A stretch of 32,802 nt of DNA, taken from the NCBI GenBank assembly GCA_022649305.1, contig JALCNW010000050.1:1-32802 (forward strand). The letters run 5' to 3'. Each line of letters starts with the position of its first letter. The first letter of the stretch is position 1. Both the position numbers and the translations under genes were made by a program. This stretch comes from Enterobacter sp. (GTDB lineage Bacteria; Pseudomonadota; Gammaproteobacteria; Enterobacterales; Enterobacteriaceae). Below the pieces are notes generated by a model. It had not been told where the DNA came from, searched no databases, and saw only the letters and a list, made by a program, of their open reading frames with translations. Below, piece by piece: positions 1-8,130 of this stretch.

Positions 1-2146
1 TAGAGCGCCAGATAAACAGGTTACGCGGGTGGTTTATCCCGTTTTCAGGCTGTTCCGCCGCAAAGCGAATCGAGCCGTCCTTCAGGGATTTGACGGTGTA
101 ATCGACCGGTGACATCCCGGCTTTCTTCGCCTCTTCCGCAATGCGCAGCGGGTTAGTACCCAGCTGCGGTGCAGACGGCAGCCAGCCCATACGCTCAGCG
201 CGCACGTTGAAGTCAATCAGATGGCCGGTATAGCGAGATTTATCTGCCATTGGCGACAGCAGTTCTTGTGCCGTCACCGTCTCGTAGCGCCACTGGCTGG
301 AATGGTTATAGAAGTAGGAGGTGCTGTTCATGTGACGCGCAGGACGCTGCCAGTCAAGACCAAACGCCAGCGGCTGCCAACCGGTCTGCGGACGTAACTT
401 TTCCTGGCCCACGTAGTGTGCCCAACCGCCGCCGCTCTGACCGACGCAGCCGCAGAAGACCAGCATGTTGATCAGGCCACGATAGTTCATATCGAGGTGG
501 AACCAGTGGTTAAGCCCTGCGCCCACGATGATCATCGAGCGGCCATGCGTTTTGTCGGCGTTCTCAGCAAACTCACGCGCGATGCGGGTGATTTGCGCGC
601 GTGGAACGCCAGTGATTTGCTCGGCCCAGGCCGGGGTGTACGCTTTGATATCGTCGTAGCTGGTTGCGCAGTTTTCGTCGTTCAGACCGCGCTCCAGGCC
701 GTAGTTGGCCATGGTCAGATCGTAAACGGTGGTCACCAGCGCCGTCGTGCCATCGGCGAGTTGCAGACGTTTTACCGGCAGCTTGTGCAGCAGAATATTT
801 TCCAGCTTCACGTTGTTGAAATGCTCGGTGCCATCACCACCAAAGTACGGGAAACCCACTTCAGCAATGTCATCCTGGCTACCCAGCATGCTCAGACGCA
901 GGTCGGTCTCTTCGCCAGAGGTCGCATCGCGCTGCTCCAGGTTCCACTTCCCTTTCTCGCCCCAGCGGAAGCCGATAGAACCGTTCGGTGCCACCATATC
1001 GCCGCTGTTACTGTAAGCGACCGTCTTCCATTCTGGATTGTTTTCCTGACCCAACGCATCCACCAGATCGGCCGCGCGCAGCATACGACCCGCCGCATAG
1101 TAGCCGTCGCGCTCTTCCAGCATGACCAGCATTGGCATGTCGGTGTAGCGGCGCACGTAGTCGGTAAAGTACTGGCTGGGTTTATCCAGGTGGAATTCGC
1201 GCAGCATGACGTGGCCCATCGCCAGCGCCATCGCCGCATCGGTACCTTGCTTCGGAGCCAGCCACAGGTCGCACAGTTTGGCGATTTCGGCATAGTCCGG
1301 CGTAATGGCAACGGTTTTGGTACCTTTGTAACGTACTTCAGTAAAGAAATGTGCATCCGGTGTACGGGTCTGCGGAACGTTTGAACCCCAGGCGAGGATG
1401 TAGCTGGAGTTGTACCAGTCGGCGGATTCAGGCACGTCGGTCTGCTCACCCCAGGTCTGTGGTGACGCAGGGGGTAAGTCGCAATACCAGTCGTAGAAGC
1501 TCAGGCAGGTACCGCCGATGAGAGAAAGGTAACGCGCACCAGAGGCGTAAGAGACCATCGACATTGCCGGGATCGGCGAGAAGCCTGCCACGCGGTCCGG
1601 ACCGTAGGTTTTGACGGTGTAGACGTTAGACGCCGCGATCAGCTCATTCACTTCCTGCCAGGTCGAACGAACAAAACCGCCGCGACCGCGAGCCTGCTTG
1701 AAGCTTTTTGCTTTATCAGCGTCTTCAATGATAGAGGCCCAGGCATCAACAGGATCGCTGTGCTGCACTTTTGCTTCACGCCACATTTTCATCAGACGCT
1801 TACGCATCAGCGGGTATTTCAGGCGGTTTGCGCTGTACAGATACCAGGAGTAGCTCGCGCCACGCGGACAGCCGCGCGGTTCATGGTTAGGCATATCCGG
1901 ACGCGTACGAGGATAGTCGGTCTGCTGCACTTCCCAGGTCACCAGACCGTTTTTAACGAAAATCTTCCAGCTGCAGGAACCGGTGCAGTTTACACCGTGG
2001 GTAGAACGCACGACTTTGTCATGCTGCCAACGTTGACGGTATCCATCTTCCCAGTCCCGGTTGGTCTCCAGAACCTGGCCGTGCCCATCGGCAAAAGTGT
2101 CGCCCTTCTGCTTGAAGTAGCGAAACCGGTCCAAAAATTTGCTCAT
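1..2146 (-). CDS. narG: Respiratory nitrate reductase alpha subunit NarG (N-terminal 715 codons; 3' end outside the window)
   Basis: Catalytic subunit of the membrane-bound quinol:nitrate reductase NarGHI, which reduces nitrate to nitrite on the cytoplasmic face with a bis-MGD molybdenum cofactor. The frame is open from an ATG at 2146 (protein begins MSKFLDRFRYFKQKG) to the window edge. The FS0 iron-sulfur motif HGVNCTGSC lies near residues 50-58, with the His and Cys ligands typical of NarG. The start is fixed by an AGGAGAT ribosome site just upstream and by agreement with E. coli NarG. E. coli NarG has about 1247 residues, so roughly 530 C-terminal residues are missing only because the window ends. 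narHJI should follow beyond position 1. Upstream lie an FNR box and NarL sites, so anaerobic, nitrate-induced expression is expected. Confidence 0.98.
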   Translation of the reverse strand, partial: MSKFLDRFRYFKQKGDTFADGHGQVLETNRDWEDGYRQRWQHDKVVRSTHGVNCTGSCSWKIFVKNGLVTWEVQQTDYPRTRPDMPNHEPRGCPRGASYSWYLYSANRLKYPLMRKRLMKMWREAKVQHSDPVDAWASIIEDADKAKSFKQARGRGGFVRSTWQEVNELIAASNVYTVKTYGPDRVAGFSPIPAMSMVSYASGARYLSLIGGTCLSFYDWYCDLPPASPQTWGEQTDVPESADWYNSSYILAWGSNVPQTRTPDAHFFTEVRYKGTKTVAITPDYAEIAKLCDLWLAPKQGTDAAMALAMGHVMLREFHLDKPSQYFTDYVRRYTDMPMLVMLEERDGYYAAGRMLRAADLVDALGQENNPEWKTVAYSNSGDMVAPNGSIGFRWGEKGKWNLEQRDATSGEETDLRLSMLGSQDDIAEVGFPYFGGDGTEHFNNVKLENILLHKLPVKRLQLADGTTALVTTVYDLTMANYGLERGLNDENCATSYDDIKAYTPAWAEQITGVPRAQITRIAREFAENADKTHGRSMIIVGAGLNHWFHLDMNYRGLINMLVFCGCVGQSGGGWAHYVGQEKLRPQTGWQPLAFGLDWQRPARHMNSTSYFYNHSSQWRYETVTAQELLSPMADKSRYTGHLIDFNVRAERMGWLPSAPQLGTNPLRIAEEAKKAGMSPVDYTVKSLKDGSIRFAAEQPENGINHPRNLFIWRS

Positions 2147-2232
2147 CGGGTATCTCCTGTGTGGAGCCTGTGGCTCTCTAAATCGACATTGCTGATTTGC
2201 AGCGAAGGTAACGCTATGAAAGATGGCGGGAA

Positions 2233-2246
2233 TTGATAACGATCAA
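2233..2246 (-). promoter_or_regulatory. FNR box of the narG promoter
   Basis: TTGATAACGATCAA on the plus strand is a perfect match to the FNR consensus TTGAT-N4-ATCAA. Taking the usual -41.5 position, transcription would start near 2198, giving a leader of about 52 nt before the narG ATG. A TACCTT -10-like element then falls at 2205-2210. This is the E. coli narG promoter geometry. Confidence 0.9.
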
Positions 2247-2283
2247 TGCGAATGGGGTTACTCACCCGCAGTGTTTTCCGCTA

Positions 2284-2299
2284 TACCACCAAAGCGGTA
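2284..2299 (-). promoter_or_regulatory. NarL-type heptamer pair, proximal (about -90) site of narG
   Basis: TACCACC on the plus strand (2284-2290) faces TACCGCT on the minus strand (2299-2293). Both resemble the NarL heptamer TACYYMT. The centre lies about 93 bp upstream of the inferred narG start, close to the known -89 site region of E. coli narG. Occupancy is inferred. Confidence 0.6.
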
Positions 2300-2379
2300 T
2301 AAAAATTGATTTTTTATTTATATGATTTGTAAGGATTTTTATTATTTTCCGCACAAATTATCCGGTTGTATTTAACATT

Positions 2380-2400
2380 TGGGGTATTAAGGAGTAGGTA
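2380..2400 (-). promoter_or_regulatory. NarL heptamer cluster, distal (about -195) site of narG
   Basis: Minus-strand heptamers TACCTAC (2400-2394), TACTCCT (2396-2390) and TACCCCA (2386-2380) match or nearly match TACYYMT. They are centred about 193 bp upstream of the inferred narG start, matching the distal NarL element of E. coli narG that works with IHF-induced DNA bending. The AT-rich stretch between the two clusters (about 2300-2350) is where an IHF site would be expected, but I did not identify one precisely. Confidence 0.65.
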
Positions 2401-2483
2401 TTTCTGCAAAGCGATGGCGATCACAGTGTTAACGTGCAAAACACGTGTGAGATCTATAAGTATGTTGTAACTACTAGCACATC

Positions 2484-2510
2484 AAAAAAAGCGCGACCCT
2501 AAGGTCGCGC
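2484..2510 (-). terminator. Intrinsic terminator of narK
   Basis: On the minus strand GCGCGACC, loop TTAG and GGTCGCGC form a perfect 8-bp stem (2491-2510), followed by seven T residues (2490-2484). It lies 17 bp past the narK stop and separates narK from the narG promoter region. Confidence 0.92.
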
Positions 2511-2527
2511 AAACGGATAATCACATC

Positions 2528-3925
2528 TTACTTATTTTTCTTAGTATTACGGCCATATACCAGCCACGTGATAACCACGCAGGCGATATAGAAGACGAGG
2601 AAGACTTTCATTGCCCCTGCCGGAGAGCCCGTCAGGTCAAGAGAGATACCAAACGCTTTCGGGATAAAGAACCCGCCGATAGCGCCAATGGCTGAAATAA
2701 AGCCCAGTGCAGCCGCCGTATCCGTCGCGGCTTCACGCATTGCCTGCTCTTCGTTGCCACCCTGCGCTTTTACGCGGTCGGTCGTCAGCTTACGGAAGAT
2801 AACCGAGATCATCTGGAAGGTAGACGCACTCCCCAGCCCGGCCGTCAGGAATAGCACCATAAACACACCGAAGAAGGCGATGAAGTTGCCACCCTGGCCA
2901 TTTGTTGGCAGCGTCAGGAACAACAGTGCGCAGAAGATAGCCATAACGACAAAGTTCACCAGCGTAACGCGGGTCCCGCCCAGACGGTCAGAAATCATCC
3001 CGCCGGTAGAACGCGCCAGCGCACCGATAAACGGACCGAAGAACGCGTAGTGCAGAATCTGGACATCAGGAAACTGAGTCTTCGACAGCATCGCAAAGCC
3101 CGCGGAGAAACCGATAAAGGAGCCGAAGGTCGCCAGATACAGCAGCGCCATCACCCACAGATGCCCACGCTTCAGTACCGGCAGTTGCTCGCTCAGAGAA
3201 GCCTTAGACGCCGACAGATCGTTCATAAAGAACCATGCCATCAGGGTCAGCACGACCAGGAACGGCACCCAAATCCAGGCAGCGTTTTCGAGGTACAGCA
3301 TCGAGCCATCCGGCTGTGCGGTACCCGTTCCGCCAAACGCAGCAAAGATTGAGAGCGACACCACCAGCGGTGCAATCAGCTGCATCACGCTGACGCCCAT
3401 ATTACCCAGACCGCCGTTAATACCCAGCGCGCCGCCCTGTTTTGCTTTCGGGAAGAAGAAACTGATGTTCGCCATACTGGAAGCAAAGTTTGCGCCAGCA
3501 AAACCGCACAGCAGAGAGATGATCACGAAAATGCTGAAAGGTGTAGAGGTGTCCTGCACCGCAAAACCCAGCCATACGCACGGAACGATCATGATCCCGG
3601 TACTGAATGCCGTCCAGCGACGGCCACCAAACAGCGGCACCATAAACGCATAAGGTACACGCAACAGCGCACCCGATAACGCGGGCAGCGCCGTTAGCAT
3701 GAACAGCTGATCGGTCGTGAAGGTAAAGCCGACCTTCGGCAGGTTCACCGCCACTGCGCTAAACAACATCCATACACAAAACGCTAATAACAAACACGGA
3801 ACGGAAATCCACAGATTACGACTGGCTACACGCTGGCCACGCTGTTGCCAGAACGCCGGATCTTCTGGACGCCATTCTGTAATAACAGCACCGGAGGCTT
3901 TCTCCGGGGCAGATGAGTGACTCAT
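2528..3925 (-). CDS. narK: Nitrate/nitrite antiporter NarK
   Basis: Inner-membrane major-facilitator transporter that brings nitrate in and exports the nitrite made by NarGHI. The 465-residue protein (E. coli 463) has about 12 hydrophobic segments and two glycine-rich NarK/NNP signature stretches, GANFASSMANISFFFP near residue 145 and GLGSASTFQMISVIFR near 360. The frame can extend to a GTG at 3931. I prefer the ATG at 3925, because AGAGG lies five bases ahead of it and E. coli NarK also begins MSHSSAPE. It is divergent from narX, with an FNR box in the shared intergenic region. Confidence 0.97.
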   Translation of the reverse strand: MSHSSAPEKASGAVITEWRPEDPAFWQQRGQRVASRNLWISVPCLLLAFCVWMLFSAVAVNLPKVGFTFTTDQLFMLTALPALSGALLRVPYAFMVPLFGGRRWTAFSTGIMIVPCVWLGFAVQDTSTPFSIFVIISLLCGFAGANFASSMANISFFFPKAKQGGALGINGGLGNMGVSVMQLIAPLVVSLSIFAAFGGTGTAQPDGSMLYLENAAWIWVPFLVVLTLMAWFFMNDLSASKASLSEQLPVLKRGHLWVMALLYLATFGSFIGFSAGFAMLSKTQFPDVQILHYAFFGPFIGALARSTGGMISDRLGGTRVTLVNFVVMAIFCALLFLTLPTNGQGGNFIAFFGVFMVLFLTAGLGSASTFQMISVIFRKLTTDRVKAQGGNEEQAMREAATDTAAALGFISAIGAIGGFFIPKAFGISLDLTGSPAGAMKVFLVFYIACVVITWLVYGRNTKKNK

Positions 3926-3983
3926 AGACACCTCTGATTATCGAAAGATACTGCAAACATTAGGGTTTTAAGCTGGCGGTAAG

Positions 3984-3997
3984 TTGATATAAATCAA
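3984..3997 (-). promoter_or_regulatory. FNR box of the narK promoter
   Basis: TTGATATAAATCAA is a perfect FNR consensus palindrome. At -41.5 it predicts a start near 3949. A minus-strand TAATGT at 3962-3957 fits a -10 element. The position matches the E. coli narK promoter. Confidence 0.88.
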
Positions 3998-4035
3998 AGG
4001 AAAAGTTGACGGTTTGGCGGGCTAAAAAACGCCAT

Positions 4036-4050
4036 TACCCTAAGTGAGTA
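4036..4050. promoter_or_regulatory. NarL-type heptamers between narK and narX
   Basis: TACCCTA on the plus strand (4036-4042) faces TACTCAC on the minus strand (4050-4044), centred about 94 bp upstream of the inferred narK start. More TACYYMT-like heptamers occur nearer narX, for example around 4103-4109 and in the 4158-4180 stretch. They suggest NarL control of narK and possibly of narXL itself. The heptamers are separated by one base rather than the classical two, so high-affinity binding is uncertain. Confidence 0.5.
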
Positions 4051-4234
4051 GGTTATTTCGATAAAAAAGGTGTGGTTTTTCACGCGGCTGACGGTTCGCG
4101 GCCTTACCCTCCTCCCGGCAATAACTCCTCCGGCAATTAAGGGGTAATCCTTTGTTGGTATGGGTATACTCCAGGGTATGCACGAGAATAGCGCCATTCC
4201 TGGAGGCAGGCATAATCAGGAGCCAGGCAAGCCT

Positions 4235-6031
4235 ATGTTAAAAAGATGCTTATCCCCGCTGACGCTAGTCAACCAGTTAGCACTGATCGTTTTGCTGTCT
4301 ACCGCAATTGGTGTGACCGGCATGGCGATTTCTGGCTGGCTGGTGCAAGGCGTACAGGGTAGCGCCCATGCCATTAACGAGGCAGGTTCGTTACGCATGC
4401 AGAGTTATCGTCTGCTGGCCGCCGTTCCGCTGACGCAAGAAGACAGCCCCCTGCTTGAAGAAATCGAGCGTACCGCATTCAGCCCGGAACTGGAAGTCGC
4501 CGCCCAGCGCGACGGACAACAAGCGCAGCTCAAAGCGCTACAGGGATACTGGCATAGCCAACTGGAACCGGGTTTAAAACAAGCGAAAAGTGCCGACAGC
4601 GTGGCGGGCGATGTCGCCAATTTTGTCGCTCGCATTGACACGCTGGTCTCTTCTTTCGACCACTCCACGGAATTACGGGTTGAGCAGGTCATCACGCTCC
4701 AACGGGCAATGGCCTTTTTTATGGCAGTACTGCTGATTTTCACCATCATTTGGCTGCGCGCACGACTGCTGCACCCCTGGAAACAATTGCTTGCCGTGGC
4801 CCGCGCCGTGACGGAACGTGATTTTACCCGGCGAGCCCAGATTAGCGGTCGCAACGAAATGGCGATGCTCGGCCAGGCGCTGAACACCATGTCCGGTGAG
4901 CTGGCAGAAAGCTATGCGGTGCTGGAACAGCGCGTACAGGAAAAAACAGCCGGCCTTGAGCAAAAGAACGAAATTCTCTCTTTTCTCTGGCAAGCCAACC
5001 GCCGTCTGCATATGCAGGTCCCGCTGTGCGAGCGCCTTTCTCCCGTCCTGAACGGTCTGCAAAACCTGACGATGCTGCACGATCTTGAGCTTCGGGTATA
5101 TGACGTCGAAGATGAAGAAAATCATCAGGAATTCACCTGTCAGTCCGATATGTCTTGTGATGATAAAGGCTGCCACCTTTGTCCACGCGGTCTGCCGCCA
5201 TTAACCAGCAGTGGAACCACCCTAAAGTGGCGGCTGACAGACAGTCACACCCAGTACGGTATTTTGCTGGCCACCCTGCCTTCTGGCCGTCACCTGAGCC
5301 ACGATCAGCAGCAGTTGGTCGATACGTTGGTCGAACAGCTGACGGCAACGTTGGCGCTCGATCGCCACCAGGAAAAACAACAGCAGCTGATTGTGATGGA
5401 AGAGCGCGCCACCATTGCGCGCGAATTACATGATTCGATTGCCCAGTCGCTCTCGTGTATGAAAATGCAGGTCAGTTGCCTGCAAATGCAGGATGACGCC
5501 CTGCCGGATAACAGCAAACAGTTGTTAGGCCAGATTCGCAATGAGCTCAATACGTCGTGGGTGCAGCTTCGCGAGCTGTTGACCACTTTCCGTTTACAGT
5601 TGACGGAACCGGGCCTGCGCCCTGCGCTCGAATCAAGCTGTCAGGAATTTAGCGCCCGTCTGGGATTCCCGGTGAAACTCGATTACCAGTTACCACCGCG
5701 TTTCGTCCCCTCCCACCAGGCCATTCATTTACTGCAAATCGCCCGAGAAGCGTTAAGCAATGCGCTTAAACATTCCGCCGCGACGGCAGTGACTGTCACC
5801 GTCAGTCACCACAATAATCAGGTGAGACTAACGGTTCATGACAACGGCTGCGGCGTGCCGGAAAACGCTGAGAGAAGTAACCACTATGGTTTAATTATTA
5901 TGCGAGACCGCGCGCAAAGTCTGCGCGGAGATTGCCAGGTTCGCCGGGGTGACTCAGGCGGCACTGAAGTAGTGGTGACCTTTATTCCCGAAAAGCCTCT
6001 TATAACTGCTCAAGGAGAAAACCATGACTAA
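4235..6031 (+). CDS. narX: Nitrate/nitrite sensor histidine kinase NarX
   Basis: Membrane sensor kinase that detects periplasmic nitrate and nitrite and phosphorylates NarL. The ATG at 4235 gives 598 residues, the same length as E. coli NarX; the frame extends upstream to 4160 but without support. Visible parts are TM1 near residues 15-37, the periplasmic P-box ([16 protein letters not shown], about 45-60), TM2 near 155-175, a HAMP linker, a cysteine cluster ([10 protein letters not shown], about 308-317), the HisKA_3-type box [10 protein letters not shown] with the phospho-acceptor at His399, and an ATP-binding N box ([10 protein letters not shown]) and DNGCGVP motif. Its stop overlaps the narL start by eight bases, so the pair is translationally coupled. 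Confidence 0.98.
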   Translation: MLKRCLSPLTLVNQLALIVLLSTAIGVTGMAISGWLVQGVQGSAHAINEAGSLRMQSYRLLAAVPLTQEDSPLLEEIERTAFSPELEVAAQRDGQQAQLKALQGYWHSQLEPGLKQAKSADSVAGDVANFVARIDTLVSSFDHSTELRVEQVITLQRAMAFFMAVLLIFTIIWLRARLLHPWKQLLAVARAVTERDFTRRAQISGRNEMAMLGQALNTMSGELAESYAVLEQRVQEKTAGLEQKNEILSFLWQANRRLHMQVPLCERLSPVLNGLQNLTMLHDLELRVYDVEDEENHQEFTCQSDMSCDDKGCHLCPRGLPPLTSSGTTLKWRLTDSHTQYGILLATLPSGRHLSHDQQQLVDTLVEQLTATLALDRHQEKQQQLIVMEERATIARELHDSIAQSLSCMKMQVSCLQMQDDALPDNSKQLLGQIRNELNTSWVQLRELLTTFRLQLTEPGLRPALESSCQEFSARLGFPVKLDYQLPPRFVPSHQAIHLLQIAREALSNALKHSAATAVTVTVSHHNNQVRLTVHDNGCGVPENAERSNHYGLIIMRDRAQSLRGDCQVRRGDSGGTEVVVTFIPEKPLITAQGENHD

Positions 6032-6674
6032 TCAGGAACCGGCAACTATTCTGTTGATCGACGATCATCCGATGCTGCGCACCGGCGTAAAACAACTTGT
6101 CAGCATGGCGGAAGACATAACCGTTGTGGGTGAAGCCAGCAACGGTGAACAGGGTATTGAACTTGCCGAGTCCCTCGATCCTGATTTGATCCTGCTTGAT
6201 CTGAATATGCCGGGCATGAACGGTCTGGAAACGCTGGATAAACTGCGTGAAAAATCGCTGTCTGGCCGTATTGTGGTCTTTAGCGTCTCAAACCATGAAG
6301 AAGATGTTGTCACCGCCCTCAAGCGCGGCGCAGACGGCTATCTGCTAAAAGATATGGAGCCGGAAGACTTGCTCAAAGCGCTCCAGCAGGCAGCGGCGGG
6401 TGAAATGGTGCTGAGTGAAGCCTTAACGCCGGTACTGGCAGCAAGCCTGCGTGCCAACCGCGCGACGTCCGATCGTGATGTCAGCCAGTTGACCCCGCGC
6501 GAGCGCGATATTCTCAAGCTCATCGCTCAGGGACTGCCGAATAAAATGATCGCCCGTCGTCTGGATATCACCGAAAGCACGGTGAAAGTCCACGTGAAGC
6601 ATATGCTGAAGAAGATGAAGCTGAAATCGCGCGTAGAAGCCGCGGTATGGGTTCATCAGGATCGTATTTTCTAG
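6024..6674 (+). CDS. narL: Nitrate/nitrite response regulator NarL
   Basis: DNA-binding response regulator that activates nitrate respiration genes (narG, narK) and represses alternative anaerobic pathways when phosphorylated by NarX or NarQ. It has 216 residues, nearly identical to E. coli NarL. The receiver domain carries acidic DD near residues 13-14, phospho-acceptor Asp59 in [10 protein letters not shown] and a conserved Lys in [10 protein letters not shown] LuxR/GerE-type helix-turn-helix follows ([15 protein letters not shown] through [13 protein letters not shown]). An AAGGAG ribosome site precedes the ATG inside the end of narX. The stop lies two bases from the end of convergent ychO, and I see no terminator hairpin between them. 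Confidence 0.98.
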   Translation: MTNQEPATILLIDDHPMLRTGVKQLVSMAEDITVVGEASNGEQGIELAESLDPDLILLDLNMPGMNGLETLDKLREKSLSGRIVVFSVSNHEEDVVTALKRGADGYLLKDMEPEDLLKALQQAAAGEMVLSEALTPVLAASLRANRATSDRDVSQLTPRERDILKLIAQGLPNKMIARRLDITESTVKVHVKHMLKKMKLKSRVEAAVWVHQDRIF

Positions 6675-6676
6675 TC

Positions 6677-8086
6677 TCACTCGTCCGGCAGCAGTTGATA
6701 GCCGCGACCGTCATCAGGCAACGCCAGTAGCGGTTGCGACAACGAGAGCGTGATCTCATTGGAAGAGACGCGCTGCCCGTCATCATCTTCAACGACCACG
6801 GACAGCCGCCAGCGGTTTGTCGCCCCTTCGCTCGAATCCCATGCCGGCATAATAATGCTCCAGCCTTCTTCACTGGTTGCCTGCGGTGGAGACGTCAGGC
6901 TGAGCGCCTGTGGATCCCCCTGCCAGTGTAACTGGCGTATTCCATGCTTACTGCGGATTTGCAGTTTCAACACCACCGTTTCACCCGGCATCAGATCCCA
7001 CGGCGGCGTCGCCAGATACACCGACAGCGTTTTGCGCTGACGGAACTCCATCACCGGCAGATTCGCCCGATCCGGTGAATCATACCGACTCCCGCGCAGT
7101 GAACGCGTGGCGGCGACTTCATCAGATGACAGCTGTTTTTTGAGCGGAACGCCAAAACGGTAATTCAGCTTCATGCCGAGGTTATTTTGGCTAACGCCGC
7201 TTTCACCCTGCTTATGCCCGGCCGAAAAGGTGAGTAACGGCACAGGGGTGTAATCCAGACCTAAATTAACGGCCACAGGATTGTGATAACCCGTTCCGCT
7301 TCGAAACAAGTCAACGTTGTCGCCAAAGTACTGTTCAAAGCTGACGCTGGTATTTAGGTGATGAAAATACGGTAGCCAGGCCCTGGCGGTCACGTCGTAA
7401 CCGCGCGCCATGCGCTGTTCCTGAACGTCAGAGCTGTCACGCCAGCTGGCAAACGGTTGATAGTAATTGGCTGACAGGCGCAGGTTTTCACCCCAGGCTT
7501 CGGCGCCCAATCCGGCACGCTGGAGATTTTCATCGAGCAGATTATCGTAGAAGGTGTTGTATCCCAGCAGCCATTTACCGGCCACCCAGCGTTGTCCGAT
7601 TCCGGCATTGCTCACCAGACCATCGCTTTGTTGAGTCAGGCCAAGCTGACTCCAGCTCAGATAACGATTATTGTCCTGCCAGGGCACAAACCAGCTCCCG
7701 CTACTCCCGGTGAACTTGCCCTCTTTATCCACCAGCAGATCGACGCTCGCGTTGCCCCAGGGCGAGAGCAATGACTCAATCTGCTCATTCACTTCGCCGC
7801 TCAAGACGTCACGAACCTGCCCGAAGGCGAACTGGCGCGCCTGTTCGCCGGTCGTCAGGCCGTTGTCAGTCATGCTGGCTTCACCGAATGCTTTTGCCAT
7901 CTCTGCCAGATGCTTTTCGCTTTCGCCATTGGGTTTTGCTAACCCCAGATCCGGCAGACCATCCCCGTTGTTATCAAAGGGATTTTGCGCCTGCTCCATA
8001 AACGATTTCGGCGCAGCATAAAGGGCTCCAGCCGGATAAAGGAGGAGTAAGAGCAAAACCAGTGGGCGAGGCGTAAAAACTATCAA
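6677..8086 (-). CDS. ychO: YchO, inverse-autotransporter (intimin/invasin-like) outer membrane protein
   Basis: A 469-residue secreted protein closely resembling E. coli YchO (about 464 aa). It has an N-terminal signal peptide (hydrophobic LVLLLLLLYPAGALYA, cleavage near residue 24), the NPFDNNGDGLPDLG segment, a beta-barrel region typical of inverse autotransporters (GYNTFYDNLLDENLQRAGLG and repeated aromatic barrel strands, about residues 120-320), and a C-terminal Ig-like part. The physiological role is unproven; links to adhesion and biofilm are suggested for the family. The only start ahead of the signal peptide is a TTG at 8086, as the first in-frame ATG (residue 30) would remove the leader. 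The ribosome site is weak. It is convergent with narL. Confidence 0.9.
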   Translation of the reverse strand: MIVFTPRPLVLLLLLLYPAGALYAAPKSFMEQAQNPFDNNGDGLPDLGLAKPNGESEKHLAEMAKAFGEASMTDNGLTTGEQARQFAFGQVRDVLSGEVNEQIESLLSPWGNASVDLLVDKEGKFTGSSGSWFVPWQDNNRYLSWSQLGLTQQSDGLVSNAGIGQRWVAGKWLLGYNTFYDNLLDENLQRAGLGAEAWGENLRLSANYYQPFASWRDSSDVQEQRMARGYDVTARAWLPYFHHLNTSVSFEQYFGDNVDLFRSGTGYHNPVAVNLGLDYTPVPLLTFSAGHKQGESGVSQNNLGMKLNYRFGVPLKKQLSSDEVAATRSLRGSRYDSPDRANLPVMEFRQRKTLSVYLATPPWDLMPGETVVLKLQIRSKHGIRQLHWQGDPQALSLTSPPQATSEEGWSIIMPAWDSSEGATNRWRLSVVVEDDDGQRVSSNEITLSLSQPLLALPDDGRGYQLLPDE

Positions 8087-8130
8087 CGTTGTAAATGTGA
8101 TCCATATCTCACGTAAACACAGTAAATACC

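Noticed and set aside
416..1384. 322-codon plus-strand open frame opposite narG
   Set aside because: Antisense shadow of narG with low-complexity His/Arg/Val composition, no ribosome site and no recognisable domain.
2147..2232. Second gene or leader peptide between narG and the FNR box
   Set aside because: Only the promoter and a leader of about 52 nt are visible; no start codon with a ribosome site and sensible frame.
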